35,490 nt of DNA. Source: GCA-003244245 sp032230565. Lineage in GTDB: Bacteria; Actinomycetota; Actinomycetes; Mycobacteriales; Pseudonocardiaceae. Below, piece by piece: positions 1 to 5,980 of the stretch. The DNA lies in the NCBI GenBank assembly GCA_032230565.1, contig JAVXWL010000208.1, forward strand, positions 1-35,490, written 5' to 3'. The translations under genes and the position numbers were made by a program. Position 1 is the first letter of the stretch. Every line of letters begins with the position of its first letter. Below the pieces are notes generated by a model that saw only the letters and a list, made by a program, of their open reading frames with translations, did no database searches and was not told where the DNA came from.

Positions 1-305
1 TCGGTCACCCGGGGGCGCAACGCCTGCATCCGACGGGCCGAAAACGATCGGCTCAACACCCGGCGAAACCGGGCGTGTTCAGCCCGCTCGGTCTCCGGGT
101 CGCTCCCGTTGGGCTGGCCGATGAAACCAGACTCAGAGTACCGGGCGGCCTGCTCTGGCTGCGGGTGCGAACGCCCCAACCGCGGGTCAGTCAGCAGCTC
201 CTTGATCTGCCGATAGCCGTCGACCTGCCACGCCGGGTCTCCAGCCGGCGTCCGCACCCGCCGCACTGGACCCGTCGTCTGCTCCGCTGCCCTCTCGGCC
301 GCCAT
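1..305 (-). CDS. Cytochrome P450, N-terminal part (cut by left window edge)
   Basis: Reading the minus strand from ATG at 305 gives 101 codons with no stop before the window edge. The ATG is preceded by GAGGAA with a 7-base gap, a good ribosome binding site. The N-terminal half reads TPAGDPAW, then YRQIKELLTDPRLGRSHP, then ARYSESGF, and ends near HARFRRVLSRSFSARRMQ with LRPRVT. These blocks match the N-terminal region of actinobacterial soluble class I P450s: the TPAG...W.V..Y motif, the LL.DPRLGRS helix A/B region, and the H.R.RR...FS.RR segment of the C-helix that contacts the heme propionate. The I-helix and Cys-ligand regions lie outside the window, so substrate class cannot be judged. 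No ferredoxin or biosynthetic neighbour is visible on this side. The P450 family call is confident; completeness is unknown. Confidence 0.85.
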   Translation of the reverse strand, partial: MAAERAAEQTTGPVRRVRTPAGDPAWQVDGYRQIKELLTDPRLGRSHPQPEQAARYSESGFIGQPNGSDPETERAEHARFRRVLSRSFSARRMQALRPRVT

Positions 306-856
306 GACAACTTCCTCATTTCCGCACGTCCCGACGAGACCCACACCAGTATCCGCAGAGGCCGATCCGATGCGAACGGAACCGATCAACCAACACGCCA
401 TCAGCCGCCACTGGCGCTCACCTGGCCCGGCAACCACCAGGGCACGCCTCGCGCCACTCGACCAGCTCGCTCTCCAGCTCCACCTCGAAGGGCCCGTCCG
501 GGCACCCGTCGAGCGTGACTTCCTGGGGACTGTAACCGGCCAGGGCCGTCACTCCATGGGTAACCGTCGAAGACGGCTTACTGTGCACGTGGGTGTGAAT
601 CAGGGATGAATGCGGCGAGACGAACGAGTCAGCGCGGCCAGCGGGAACATTTGCCTATGGTCGGATGAAAACGGATCCTCGCCATGAAGAGATCGGCACA
701 CCGATTGATGGTTCCGGCTCCAACAGGTACAGAACCTGCGCCAACAGATGGACCAGACTGGCCCCCGAGCGCGACCCCGAATAGCGTGCAACACCCAACC
801 CAGCTGGCTAAGCACATACCTAACCGTTGAAGAAGAACCAACAAGAAGGGAAACTG
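306..856. other. 551-bp interval without a supportable gene
   Basis: This holds the upstream region of the leftward P450 gene and of the rightward small gene at 857. Open frames on both strands lack good ribosome binding sites and have no recognisable domain. A 44-codon minus-strand frame (552 to 418, GTG start) ending in a Cys/Gly-rich tail was considered and left out. No tRNA, repeat or terminator was recognised. Confidence 0.4.
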
Positions 857-1194
857 ATGGCGGAACTGATCATCAATGACTGCGACATAACCGTCGCTCT
901 CAGCGCCGTGGAAAAGCTTGAGGCGCTCCACGGTAACGTGACTGTGTCGCGCTCCGCAGTGGCACGGGTACGTACCGTGCCCGACGGCATGGTCGAGGTC
1001 CACGGCTACGCGCCCCCGGCACCGGCCTTCCTGGTGTGATCAAAGTCGGAACCTGGCGTAGCCGCGAGGGCAAGACGTTCGCGGTCTGCCATGGCCGCCG
1101 GCCCGCCATCGTGCTCGAGCTCGTCGGCGCTCCATATAACCGCCTCGTCGTAACACTCGATGACCCCGAACTCGCAATGCGTTCCCTCGGTTGA
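857..1194 (+). pseudogene. Small conserved actinobacterial protein, broken by a one-base deletion
   Basis: ATG at 857 follows an AGAAGGG ribosome binding site by six bases and opens a 60-codon frame that stops at 1037-1039. The end of that frame reads out of phase. Shifting one base after the Tyr codon at 1007-1009 gives RAPGTGLPGVIKVGTWR and continues open to TGA at 1192-1194, ending VVTLDDPELAMRSLG. A run of RAPGTG.PGVI...GT followed by RRPAIVLEL and RLVVTLDDPE is, from memory, the hallmark of a widespread actinobacterial protein of about 110 to 120 residues and unknown function. Both halves therefore belong to one gene of about 112 residues that has lost one C near position 1009. As sequenced, only the N-terminal 60 residues could be made, with a foreign tail. 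A programmed frameshift is unlikely because no slippery heptamer is evident. A sequencing error cannot be excluded. Confidence 0.75.
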
Positions 1195-1656
1195 CCGCCG
1201 TCTGGCGTTTCTTCCGGCCTACGACCGGCCAGCACCTCGGCCGTGTGCCGGTGCTGCTAGTTGAAGACGAGTCCCCAGGCCCTGATCACGGTTCCACCAC
1301 GCCGAGGCGGAGCCGCCAGACGGGGGAGAAGTCTGGCTCAGGGCAGAGGAAGATGACGGAGAGCAGACCAGTCTCTAGCAGCAAGCTAACGACAGCAGTG
1401 ACGACAACATAGACGACGATCTGGCACCACCAGCACCATCCCTGACCAGGGTCGCGGCGCAGGTCGAGGGCCGGGAAAGAGGGGCTGCGTGCACGCGGAG
1501 GTTAAGGGATCGCAGTGATCATCGTCAGTGAATCGTCAGCGGAAGTGACGCTACGAGTCCGCACGGAGCGATGCGCAACGGTGCGTAGCCGCAGCTCAGC
1601 GGCCCACAACGACACTCCTAGACACGCGGACGCACAGCGAATCAGCGTTCACGCCA
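1195..1656. other. Interval without recognised genes, left of the tRNA-Val fragment
   Basis: Short open frames occur on both strands, but none has a domain or convincing ribosome binding site. If the tRNA-Val fragment at 1657 is an attachment-site scar in the usual orientation, this stretch would be the right end of a former integrative element. No integrase gene was seen. Confidence 0.35.
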
Positions 1657-1690
1657 AAGAGGTCACTGGTCCGATCCCAGTATCGCCCAC
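1657..1690 (+). repeat. tRNA-Val 3'-end fragment, probable attachment-site scar
   Basis: The stretch begins AGAGGTCACTGG and ends CCCAGTATCGCCCAC. It matches, from memory, the variable loop, T arm and 3' acceptor strand of actinobacterial tRNA-Val(GAC). The T-stem halves CTGG and CCAG are intact. The T loop reads TCCGATC rather than the expected TTCGATC, so this copy has drifted. The preceding bases do not form an anticodon arm or 5' acceptor, so it is not a tRNA gene. Duplicated tRNA 3' ends are typical of integrative elements using a tRNA as attB. With this orientation the element would lie to the left and a full tRNA-Val further left, outside the window. The tRNA identity is from memory and the integration history is inference. 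Confidence 0.65.
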
Positions 1691-2085
1691 ACTTGACAGT
1701 CAGATCAGATGCCTTCGAAGGTCTCGTGTTGATCTCCATGTGAGTGATCGTTGTGGATCTCAGCATCACGCTGACCATGCTCACCGGCACGCCGTCGTCG
1801 ACGAGCTAGGTGGCATCGCGTGCCTGGAATCATGAAAGACCCACGCCACCGGCGCACGGTTTGGCGCTATCCCTTACAAGTGCAGGTCCGTAAGACCCAG
1901 AGCGGAATAGGGGTGCGGCGCAGTGGTTTGCCGACCGCATTAGCGAAACTGGTGCTTCGGGTGGCGGTACCGTTCGGATGCGCAGGCAGCAGCTTGTTTG
2001 CGCACCGGGTCTCTGCTGATGACCTGCTCCGCGGTGTCCTGCCGGCAGCGTCGGGGCAATCGGATGGCTCGCACGGTCGAAACGA
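1691..2085. other. Interval without a supportable gene
   Basis: Both strands carry open frames of about 100 codons (for example 1830 to 2150 minus) with Arg/Pro/Ser-rich products typical of non-coding high-GC DNA. No ribosome binding site or known motif supports them. No RNA gene or terminator was identified. Confidence 0.35.
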
Positions 2086-2187
2086 TCAGCCGTTCCGCAC
2101 GCGGGTTGCAAACACCGCTGCCGTGAGGTGGTGGGCTTCGGCGGGCGCATCGGTGGCCTGAATGGCCTGCTCGTCGATCGGACTCAT
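2086..2187 (-). CDS. Possible 33-residue peptide of unknown function
   Basis: ATG at 2187 on the minus strand opens a short frame starting MSPIDEQAIQATDAPAEAHH and ending LTAAVFATRVRNG before TGA at 2086-2088. The composition is protein-like, with an acidic Ala-rich helix and a basic tail, and little of the Arg/Pro excess seen in shadow frames. It is divergent from the peptide gene at 2371, with about 180 bp between them. No clear Shine-Dalgarno sequence was found, and the family is not recognised. It could be the C-terminal remnant of a larger helical protein. Confidence is low because of its size. Confidence 0.3.
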   Translation of the reverse strand: MSPIDEQAIQATDAPAEAHHLTAAVFATRVRNG

Positions 2188-2370
2188 CGCAGCGTCTAGG
2201 TACCTCGAGCCGGAAACTCCGTAGTAACTGGCTTGGTGCGGCTCAAGAGTTACGTACAACTACTTATTGCCACGTAGAGTGTCTAGTAGGCACGGTAGGT
2301 ACTACGCCGATCCGGCACTGCCCGCCGGTGCGGCTATCCGTACCTGAGCCATTTCTTCTAGGGGGAGACA

Positions 2371-2601
2371 ATGTCTGATGCGATGAGCTTTGCCCAGTTG
2401 GAGGGCCAAACTCCGGAGCTGCTGCCAGCCCGCACCGTCCTGTCCATGATGGGTGCGAGCACGATGAACGACCCTGCCCCGATCGGCCACGTCAGTAATC
2501 CAGCCGGCGGCGAACACCCCATGTACGACGCCTGGATGAACGCGTTGACGCTGCTGGGTGTGCCCCACGCCCAGCAGCCAGCCGACCCGTCCAGCCAGTG
2601 A
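2371..2601 (+). CDS. Small leader-like peptide (76 aa), function unknown
   Basis: ATG at 2371 is preceded by a strong GGGGGAGA ribosome binding site with a short spacer, which makes this a likely real gene. The product begins MSDAMSFAQLEGQTPELLPA and continues RTVLSMM. An N-terminal FA.L.GQ..ELLPARTVLS block resembles, from memory, small actinobacterial peptides whose N-terminal part looks like a RiPP leader. That resemblance is an impression and not a family assignment. The rest is hydrophilic, contains no Cys, ends ADPSSQ, and has no membrane segment or signal peptide. The stop codon overlaps a GTG in another frame (2598-2600), giving the GTGA junction typical of coupled genes here. That second frame dies after 16 codons, so any downstream partner is missing or degraded. 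No modifying enzyme is nearby. Confidence 0.6.
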   Translation: MSDAMSFAQLEGQTPELLPARTVLSMMGASTMNDPAPIGHVSNPAGGEHPMYDAWMNALTLLGVPHAQQPADPSSQ

Positions 2602-3195
2602 GCCTGCCCTGGGTCGTTCGGCCGATCCACGCCGTCAGGACGTCGTGATGACGCAGGCCATGCACAACGAACCGACTCCCAGTGGGTATCCGGTGCCCGC
2701 ACATCGCCGGGGCCTGGCCCCTGGCAGCAGCAAGGGCGGCGCCGGCGGGCGGCACAAGTGCAAAAGGTCATCATCAGGGCAACGTGCCCATTGAAGCTGA
2801 TCCGCACGCACGGTCTGACCGGAGGGCTGGGCTCCGGCTGACCTGCAGCGGCGGGTCACGACTCAGCACAGCCCCGCGGCCAACCGACAAGAGCTCCGCG
2901 AGAGAACTGCGGATCAGGTACTCACAGGGCCGCGGGATGCGGTCTGCCCAAAGCAGCAGCCAGCGCGACGAACCGGTGCTGGCTAGTAAGGCCGGCCTGG
3001 TGGACTGGCCACTGCGCTGCTGCTGGCACGGTGCGGGGTGCTCAGCACGTGATGAAGGCGGCCTGAATCGGACATCTCCCGCTTCGCGAGCGATCCGCCT
3101 CAGCGTGACGCGCTTGAGCACCTTCGACCGGATCGGTTGTGCGGCGCCGATGCTCACCGAACGCCCCACCTGGTCGGTACGCCGTACGTCCTTTC
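2602..3195. other. 594-bp interval, no intact gene recognised
   Basis: A GTG overlapping the stop at 2599-2601 opens only 16 codons (starting MSLPWVVRPIHAV) and may be the stub of a lost downstream gene. Longer open frames on both strands (2682 to 3227 plus, 2774 to 3232 minus) have Arg/Ser/Pro-rich products without motifs and overlap each other, so they look like chance frames. The right part is downstream of the minus-strand repeat-protein gene. No convincing hairpin terminator was found. Confidence 0.35.
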
Positions 3196-3648
3196 TCAGC
3201 TCTCCGCGAGCCGCTCGACCTGAGTAGCCCACTGCACAAACGGGTTCAGCTCAGCGATCCGCTCCGCCTGCCTGACCCACTGCGTGAACGGGTTCAGCTC
3301 AGCCTGCTGCTGGACCTGTTTGGTCATCTGGGCGTTGAGCTCAGCTTGCCGTTGGACCTGTTTGGTCATCTGGGCGTTGAGCTCAGCGAGCTGCTCGACC
3401 TGTTTGGTCATCTGGGTGACCGGGCTGAGCTCGGCGAGTCGTTCGACCTGTTTGGTCATCTGGGTGACCGGGCTGAGCTCAGCGAGCTGCTCAGCCTGTT
3501 TGGTCATCTGCGTGACCGGATGGAGCTCAGCGAGCCGTTCGGTCTGCCTGGTCCACTGCACAAACGGGTTGAGCTCAGCGAGTCGTTCGACCTGTTTGAC
3601 CCACTGCGAGACTGGGTTGAGCTCAGCTAACCGCTGGTAATAGGTCAT
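3196..3648 (-). CDS. Tandem 14/16-residue repeat protein (150 aa), probably SOS-regulated
   Basis: The protein starts MTYYQ at 3648 and is then built entirely of nine contiguous repeats plus a short tail RLAES. Seven repeats are 16 residues with consensus RLAELNPVTQMTKQVE. Repeats 6 and 7 are 14 residues and lack the dipeptide after the Asn. Repeats 1, 2, 8 and 9 carry Trp where repeats 3 to 7 carry Met, so the array is roughly mirror-symmetric (W W M M M M M W W). Each unit is Gln/Glu/Lys-rich with regularly spaced Leu/Ile/Val, as expected for amphipathic or coiled helices; there is no signal peptide or membrane segment. I recognise no family. A LexA-type operator lies 15 bases upstream, followed by a TAGGAT -10 box and then the ATG seven bases later, so a leaderless or nearly leaderless SOS-induced transcript is inferred. 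An AGGA eight bases from the ATG could also serve as ribosome binding site. A second ATG nine bases upstream overlaps the -10 box and is less likely. Confidence 0.8.
   Translation of the reverse strand: MTYYQRLAELNPVSQWVKQVERLAELNPFVQWTRQTERLAELHPVTQMTKQAEQLAELSPVTQMTKQVERLAELSPVTQMTKQVEQLAELNAQMTKQVQRQAELNAQMTKQVQQQAELNPFTQWVRQAERIAELNPFVQWATQVERLAES
3214..3633 (-). repeat. Coding tandem repeat, nine units of 48 or 42 bp
   Basis: Units read on the minus strand: 3633-3586, 3585-3538, 3537-3490, 3489-3442, 3441-3394 (48 bp each), 3393-3352 and 3351-3310 (42 bp each), 3309-3262 and 3261-3214 (48 bp each). On the plus strand the recurring core is GAGCTCAGCGAG plus CTGTTTGGTCATCTG. All units keep the same reading frame, and length changes are by six bases, so selection for the protein is likely. 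Confidence 0.9.
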
Positions 3649-3655
3649 GGGACGC

Positions 3656-3661
3656 ATCCTA
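3656..3661 (-). promoter_or_regulatory. Putative -10 box of the repeat-protein gene
   Basis: TAGGAT on the minus strand sits one base downstream of the LexA-like box and seven bases before the ATG at 3648. The arrangement closely copies that of the radical SAM gene at 32703 (SOS box, TACAGT, six bases, ATG). Confidence 0.55.
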
Positions 3662-3662
3662 T

Positions 3663-3678
3663 CCGAACAAAGGTTCGA
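3663..3678 (-). promoter_or_regulatory. LexA operator (SOS box) upstream of the repeat-protein gene
   Basis: The minus strand reads TCGAACctttGTTCGG. It differs from the actinobacterial SOS consensus TCGAAC-N4-GTTCGA only at the last base. Its position directly in front of a -10 box and start codon is that of a functional repressor site. It is comparable to the boxes at 17914 and 32675 in this same window. Confidence 0.75.
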
Positions 3679-4049
3679 TTGCCGTCGACCGCGGAGTATC
3701 ATTAACTATATCAAGCACACTCGCGACGCGTAGCTGTGAGTTGTCACCGCGATGGTCACTACGCAGACCCCACGGCCGATGTCGCCGCGATCGACCGTGA
3801 GCTGCCGCTTTCCTGAAGCGGCTGAGTAGCAAGGGCGGACGTTGTTGTCGTTGGGGTTGCCCATGGATCAGTTGTGGGCGCCGTTTTCTAAGAGGATTCA
3901 CTAGTAAATTCTGCCGACAGTCCAACGGCCTGCCATGATCGCGGAACTGAGCGATGGCCGCGCGATCCTGCACGACTACTCCTCACTGTTGGCGATATTG
4001 AGCCTCTTTGGCTGTGCAGTACCGTGGTGATCACGTGGCCGCTGTGCCT
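3679..4049. other. Interval between repeat-protein promoter and transposase remnant
   Basis: An AT-rich patch at about 3697-3715 contains TTGATA and TATACT-like motifs on the minus strand and could be further promoter sequence for the repeat gene. Otherwise there are short frames without motifs, consistent with decayed mobile-element DNA. Confidence 0.3.
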
Positions 4050-4190
4050 AACCCCATACGCGGCTCCTTTGGCCAGTGCACGGATGTCACCGTCACGCAA
4101 GCCGTAATAGACATTGGTGACTAGCTTGCGGGCCGTGGCGACCACACCGATGTTGCGGTCGCAGTGGGCGATGGTCTGGATGCTGGTAAT
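4050..4190 (-). pseudogene. IS110-family transposase C-terminal remnant
   Basis: The minus-strand frame reads HCDRNIGVVATARKLVTN then VYYGLRDGDIRALAKGAA. A-ARKL followed by L/V-YYGLRDG-IR-LA is, from memory, the C-terminal signature of actinobacterial IS110/IS116/IS902 transposases. The rest of the roughly 400-residue enzyme, including the DEDD RuvC-like domain, is absent; upstream sequence loses the frame and similarity. This is therefore a scar of an old insertion and not an active element. No terminal repeats were recognised. Confidence 0.6.
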
Positions 4191-4418
4191 CATCGGCCAA
4201 AATACCTCTATTTGCCCGCCGTAGGTACCTATTACACAGCAGCGAATCGGCCCCTGGAGCACACCAATCCCAGCGGCGCAGTGCGCACCCCGCCCGAATC
4301 CGCGACCTCCGGCAACAGGGCCTGCGACCGGCTGAGGCGCTGGTCAGCACGCCCGGGTGCCTCACCGGCTCAGGCGGCCGTGAGCGCGGCTTCGGAAGCC
4401 GGTTGGGAAAGATGAGAA

Positions 4419-4708
4419 ATGACTTCTATGGCCTTGAGTGTGGTTGTTGTCGCGTTGATGGTCGCAACTCTGGCAATCTTCTTGTACGCGGTCGGTGTCT
4501 TTCTTAATCGCACTTCCGGGTCTTTCTTAATCGCACTTCCGGCGATCTTGAGGACTGCGTTAAGAACTTGAAAAAAATCGCCTCCGAGGCGGCGCAGACT
4601 GGTCTCGGTGTCAAGCGAATTAATGGCGCGGGCCGAGCATTGGTGGATGGGCTGCCCCGCCGCGCGTACTATTCTAGACGGGTGATTCATCGTTTGTTGG
4701 TTCCATAA
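4419..4708 (+). pseudogene. Single-TM small protein gene disrupted by a 23-bp tandem duplication
   Basis: ATG at 4419 follows GGGAAAG by eight bases. The encoded N-terminus MTSMALSVVVVALMVATLAI plus FLYAVGVFLNRTSG is a membrane anchor followed by a short motif. A perfect 23-bp tandem duplication (4497-4519 and 4520-4542) then shifts the frame, and translation stops at 4569-4571 after 50 residues. Removing one copy restores a continuous frame to TAA at 4706-4708. It gives about 88 residues, continuing GDLEDCVKNLKKIASEAAQ and then GLGVKRINGAGRALVDGLP. This restored domain resembles, from memory, common actinobacterial small one-TM proteins with an L.R..G.L.DC...V motif and a GV.RIN..G..LV..LP tail. 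Function is unknown. The lesion is simple and may be recent, a phase-variable slip, or an assembly artefact. Confidence 0.75.
4497..4542 (+). repeat. Perfect 23-bp tandem duplication
   Basis: Two abutting identical copies, each containing CTTTCTTAATCGCACTTCC. The unit length is not a multiple of three, so it breaks the host reading frame. Confidence 0.95.
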
Positions 4709-5011
4709 CGAAACAGGAATGATGTAGGTCGGAGACCGAGGCGGTCGAGTCTGCGACAAGGACGGCGTTGGTTACCAGCCCTCCCCGTACGTGGCCTTCC
4801 TCGTTGGTCGTCCTCAGTACACCGCCCGCCATACTCCGGCCCCCGAGGCCAGATCGACCGGCCTAGACACCGGTGACTACGGCGCTTCGGCCGGGCTGCT
4901 GGATACCCAGTGTCAGCGTTGCGCTGGAGGAGTGATGGGTCTGGCCTTGTGCCCGTAACCCTGTATTCTTCCCCAGTTCCACTACCCTGAGGAGATAGCT
5001 GGTGACGCACG
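4709..5011. other. 303-bp interval, no gene recognised
   Basis: A plus-strand frame stays open from 4728 to about 4972 with GC-rich third positions and could be a gene remnant (it contains GYQPSPYVAFLVG), but it lacks a start with ribosome binding site and is not recognised. GGAGA at 4991-4995 is the likely ribosome binding site for a start near 5002-5012. Confidence 0.3.
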
Positions 5012-5881
5012 ATGACCGCGCGGCGTCGTAGGAAGTCGGGCTCCGGGCCCTCTGCCACTGCTCTGATCGCCTGGGTCGGTGCTCGGCAGACGGCTATTAG
5101 CGCCCCGATCAGTGCGCCGGTCTCAGTGATCCAAGGCGAACATGCCCCGCGGATACCCCGAAGTCGGGCGGTCCTCGTCGGTCGGGCCTGCGGAGTCGCA
5201 GCCGGAACCCTCTTGGCGTGTGGATCCGTACTGGCCAGTGCCACTCACGTCGGTGACGGCTCACTCGCCGGGAACAGCACGCCGCTGCCTAACCGCACTC
5301 CAGTCGCGTTGGGCGCCGGCAATCCCGACGAACACCGTGCGGACGCTCCCACCAAGCTTCCACCCGCCGCCCCAGAACTGGTCAGTGCCCAGACAGTGGC
5401 TGACAGCCCGACACTTCATCCTCGGCTTGGGCAAGTCCGCCGGAACAACCCAGCTTTCGTAACTACACCGGCCGCATCTAGCCGGCAGGCGAGTACCGAC
5501 CAACGGCCTCGGGTGTCGCCTGCACCGGCGGCTGGTCAAACTAGGCGTAGTCCCATCGCACCAGTCGCCCCGGTGCTCGATCCCGCCACCAACAGAGTAG
5601 GTCGGGTCGCTCCAGTGGGCGGTGTGCTGACACCGGCCAATCCGAGCGGCCAGCAGACTCGCAGTGCCGGTGATGAGCCGGCGGCCAACCCGCGTGCGGG
5701 GCAGTCGGGCCCAGCTACGAACGATGCTGTCACCAGTAATGCTGTCGCGTCAGTCAGGCAGGTTGTCGGGCCGGTCGGCGCCGCTGTCCAACCGACCGTC
5801 CAATCGGCGACCCAACCGGCGACCCAACCGGCGACCCAACCGGCGATGGCAATGCTCACTTCGTTGCTGTCGAGGGGCTGA
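5012..5881 (+). CDS. Pro/Ala/Thr-rich membrane-anchored or secreted protein, unknown function
   Basis: The 289-residue product begins with a basic stretch (MTARRRRKSGSG). It has a hydrophobic segment around residues 53 to 75 (VLVGRACGVAAGTLLACGSV), then about 210 residues of low-complexity Pro/Ala/Thr/Gln-rich sequence ending in QPATQPATQPATQPAM. The layout suggests a single N-terminal anchor or uncleaved signal with an extracytoplasmic unstructured domain. The start is uncertain. The best ribosome binding site (GGAGA at 4991) is ideally spaced for GTG at 5002, but that frame ends after nine codons (MTHDDRAAS), whereas ATG at 5012 is 16 bases away. Either ATG 5012 is used, or a frameshift separates the real start from the body. 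It precedes thrS by about 100 bp and no family is recognised. Confidence 0.6.
   Translation: MTARRRRKSGSGPSATALIAWVGARQTAISAPISAPVSVIQGEHAPRIPRSRAVLVGRACGVAAGTLLACGSVLASATHVGDGSLAGNSTPLPNRTPVALGAGNPDEHRADAPTKLPPAAPELVSAQTVADSPTLHPRLGQVRRNNPAFVTTPAASSRQASTDQRPRVSPAPAAGQTRRSPIAPVAPVLDPATNRVGRVAPVGGVLTPANPSGQQTRSAGDEPAANPRAGQSGPATNDAVTSNAVASVRQVVGPVGAAVQPTVQSATQPATQPATQPAMAMLTSLLSRG
5805..5846 (+). repeat. 12-bp tandem repeat encoding PATQ units
   Basis: Three exact copies of CGGCGACCCAAC (5805-5816, 5817-5828, 5829-5840) and a partial fourth lie near the 3' end of the Pro-rich gene. They are in frame and lengthen the C-terminal PATQ tract. Confidence 0.9.
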
Positions 5882-5933
5882 CCCGCAGGCCGCGCACGCC
5901 TCATCCCTCGATAGCGGCTGGATGGCTCCTGGA

Positions 5934-5939
5934 TAGGAT
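5934..5939 (+). promoter_or_regulatory. Possible -10 box for thrS
   Basis: TAGGAT matches the actinobacterial TANNNT pattern and lies 41 bases before the thrS GTG, after the stop of the preceding gene. A clear -35 was not seen. No T-box leader structure is apparent in the short leader. Confidence 0.35.
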
Positions 5940-5980
5940 CGACCATCTAATCGCACCGGCTGTATCGTCGAGGAGTTCTC

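Noticed and set aside
418..552. 44-codon minus-strand frame ending in a Cys/Gly-rich tail
   Set aside because: No ribosome binding site, no known family, and too short to support alone.
1596..1790. Minus-strand 64-residue frame containing CGRYWDRTSDLFGV
   Set aside because: WDRTSDLF-type peptides are typical mistranslations of tRNA antisense DNA; this is what revealed the tRNA-Val fragment.
2682..3227. 181-residue plus-strand frame overlapping a 152-residue minus-strand frame
   Set aside because: Both have shadow-like composition and no motif; mutual overlap without evidence for either.
3214..3633. Regularly spaced repeats resembling a CRISPR array
   Set aside because: Units are contiguous, without unique spacers, and keep one open reading frame with protein-level conservation. 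This is a coding tandem repeat.
4728..4972. Open plus-strand frame with GC-rich third positions
   Set aside because: No start codon with ribosome binding site and no recognised similarity; at most a remnant.
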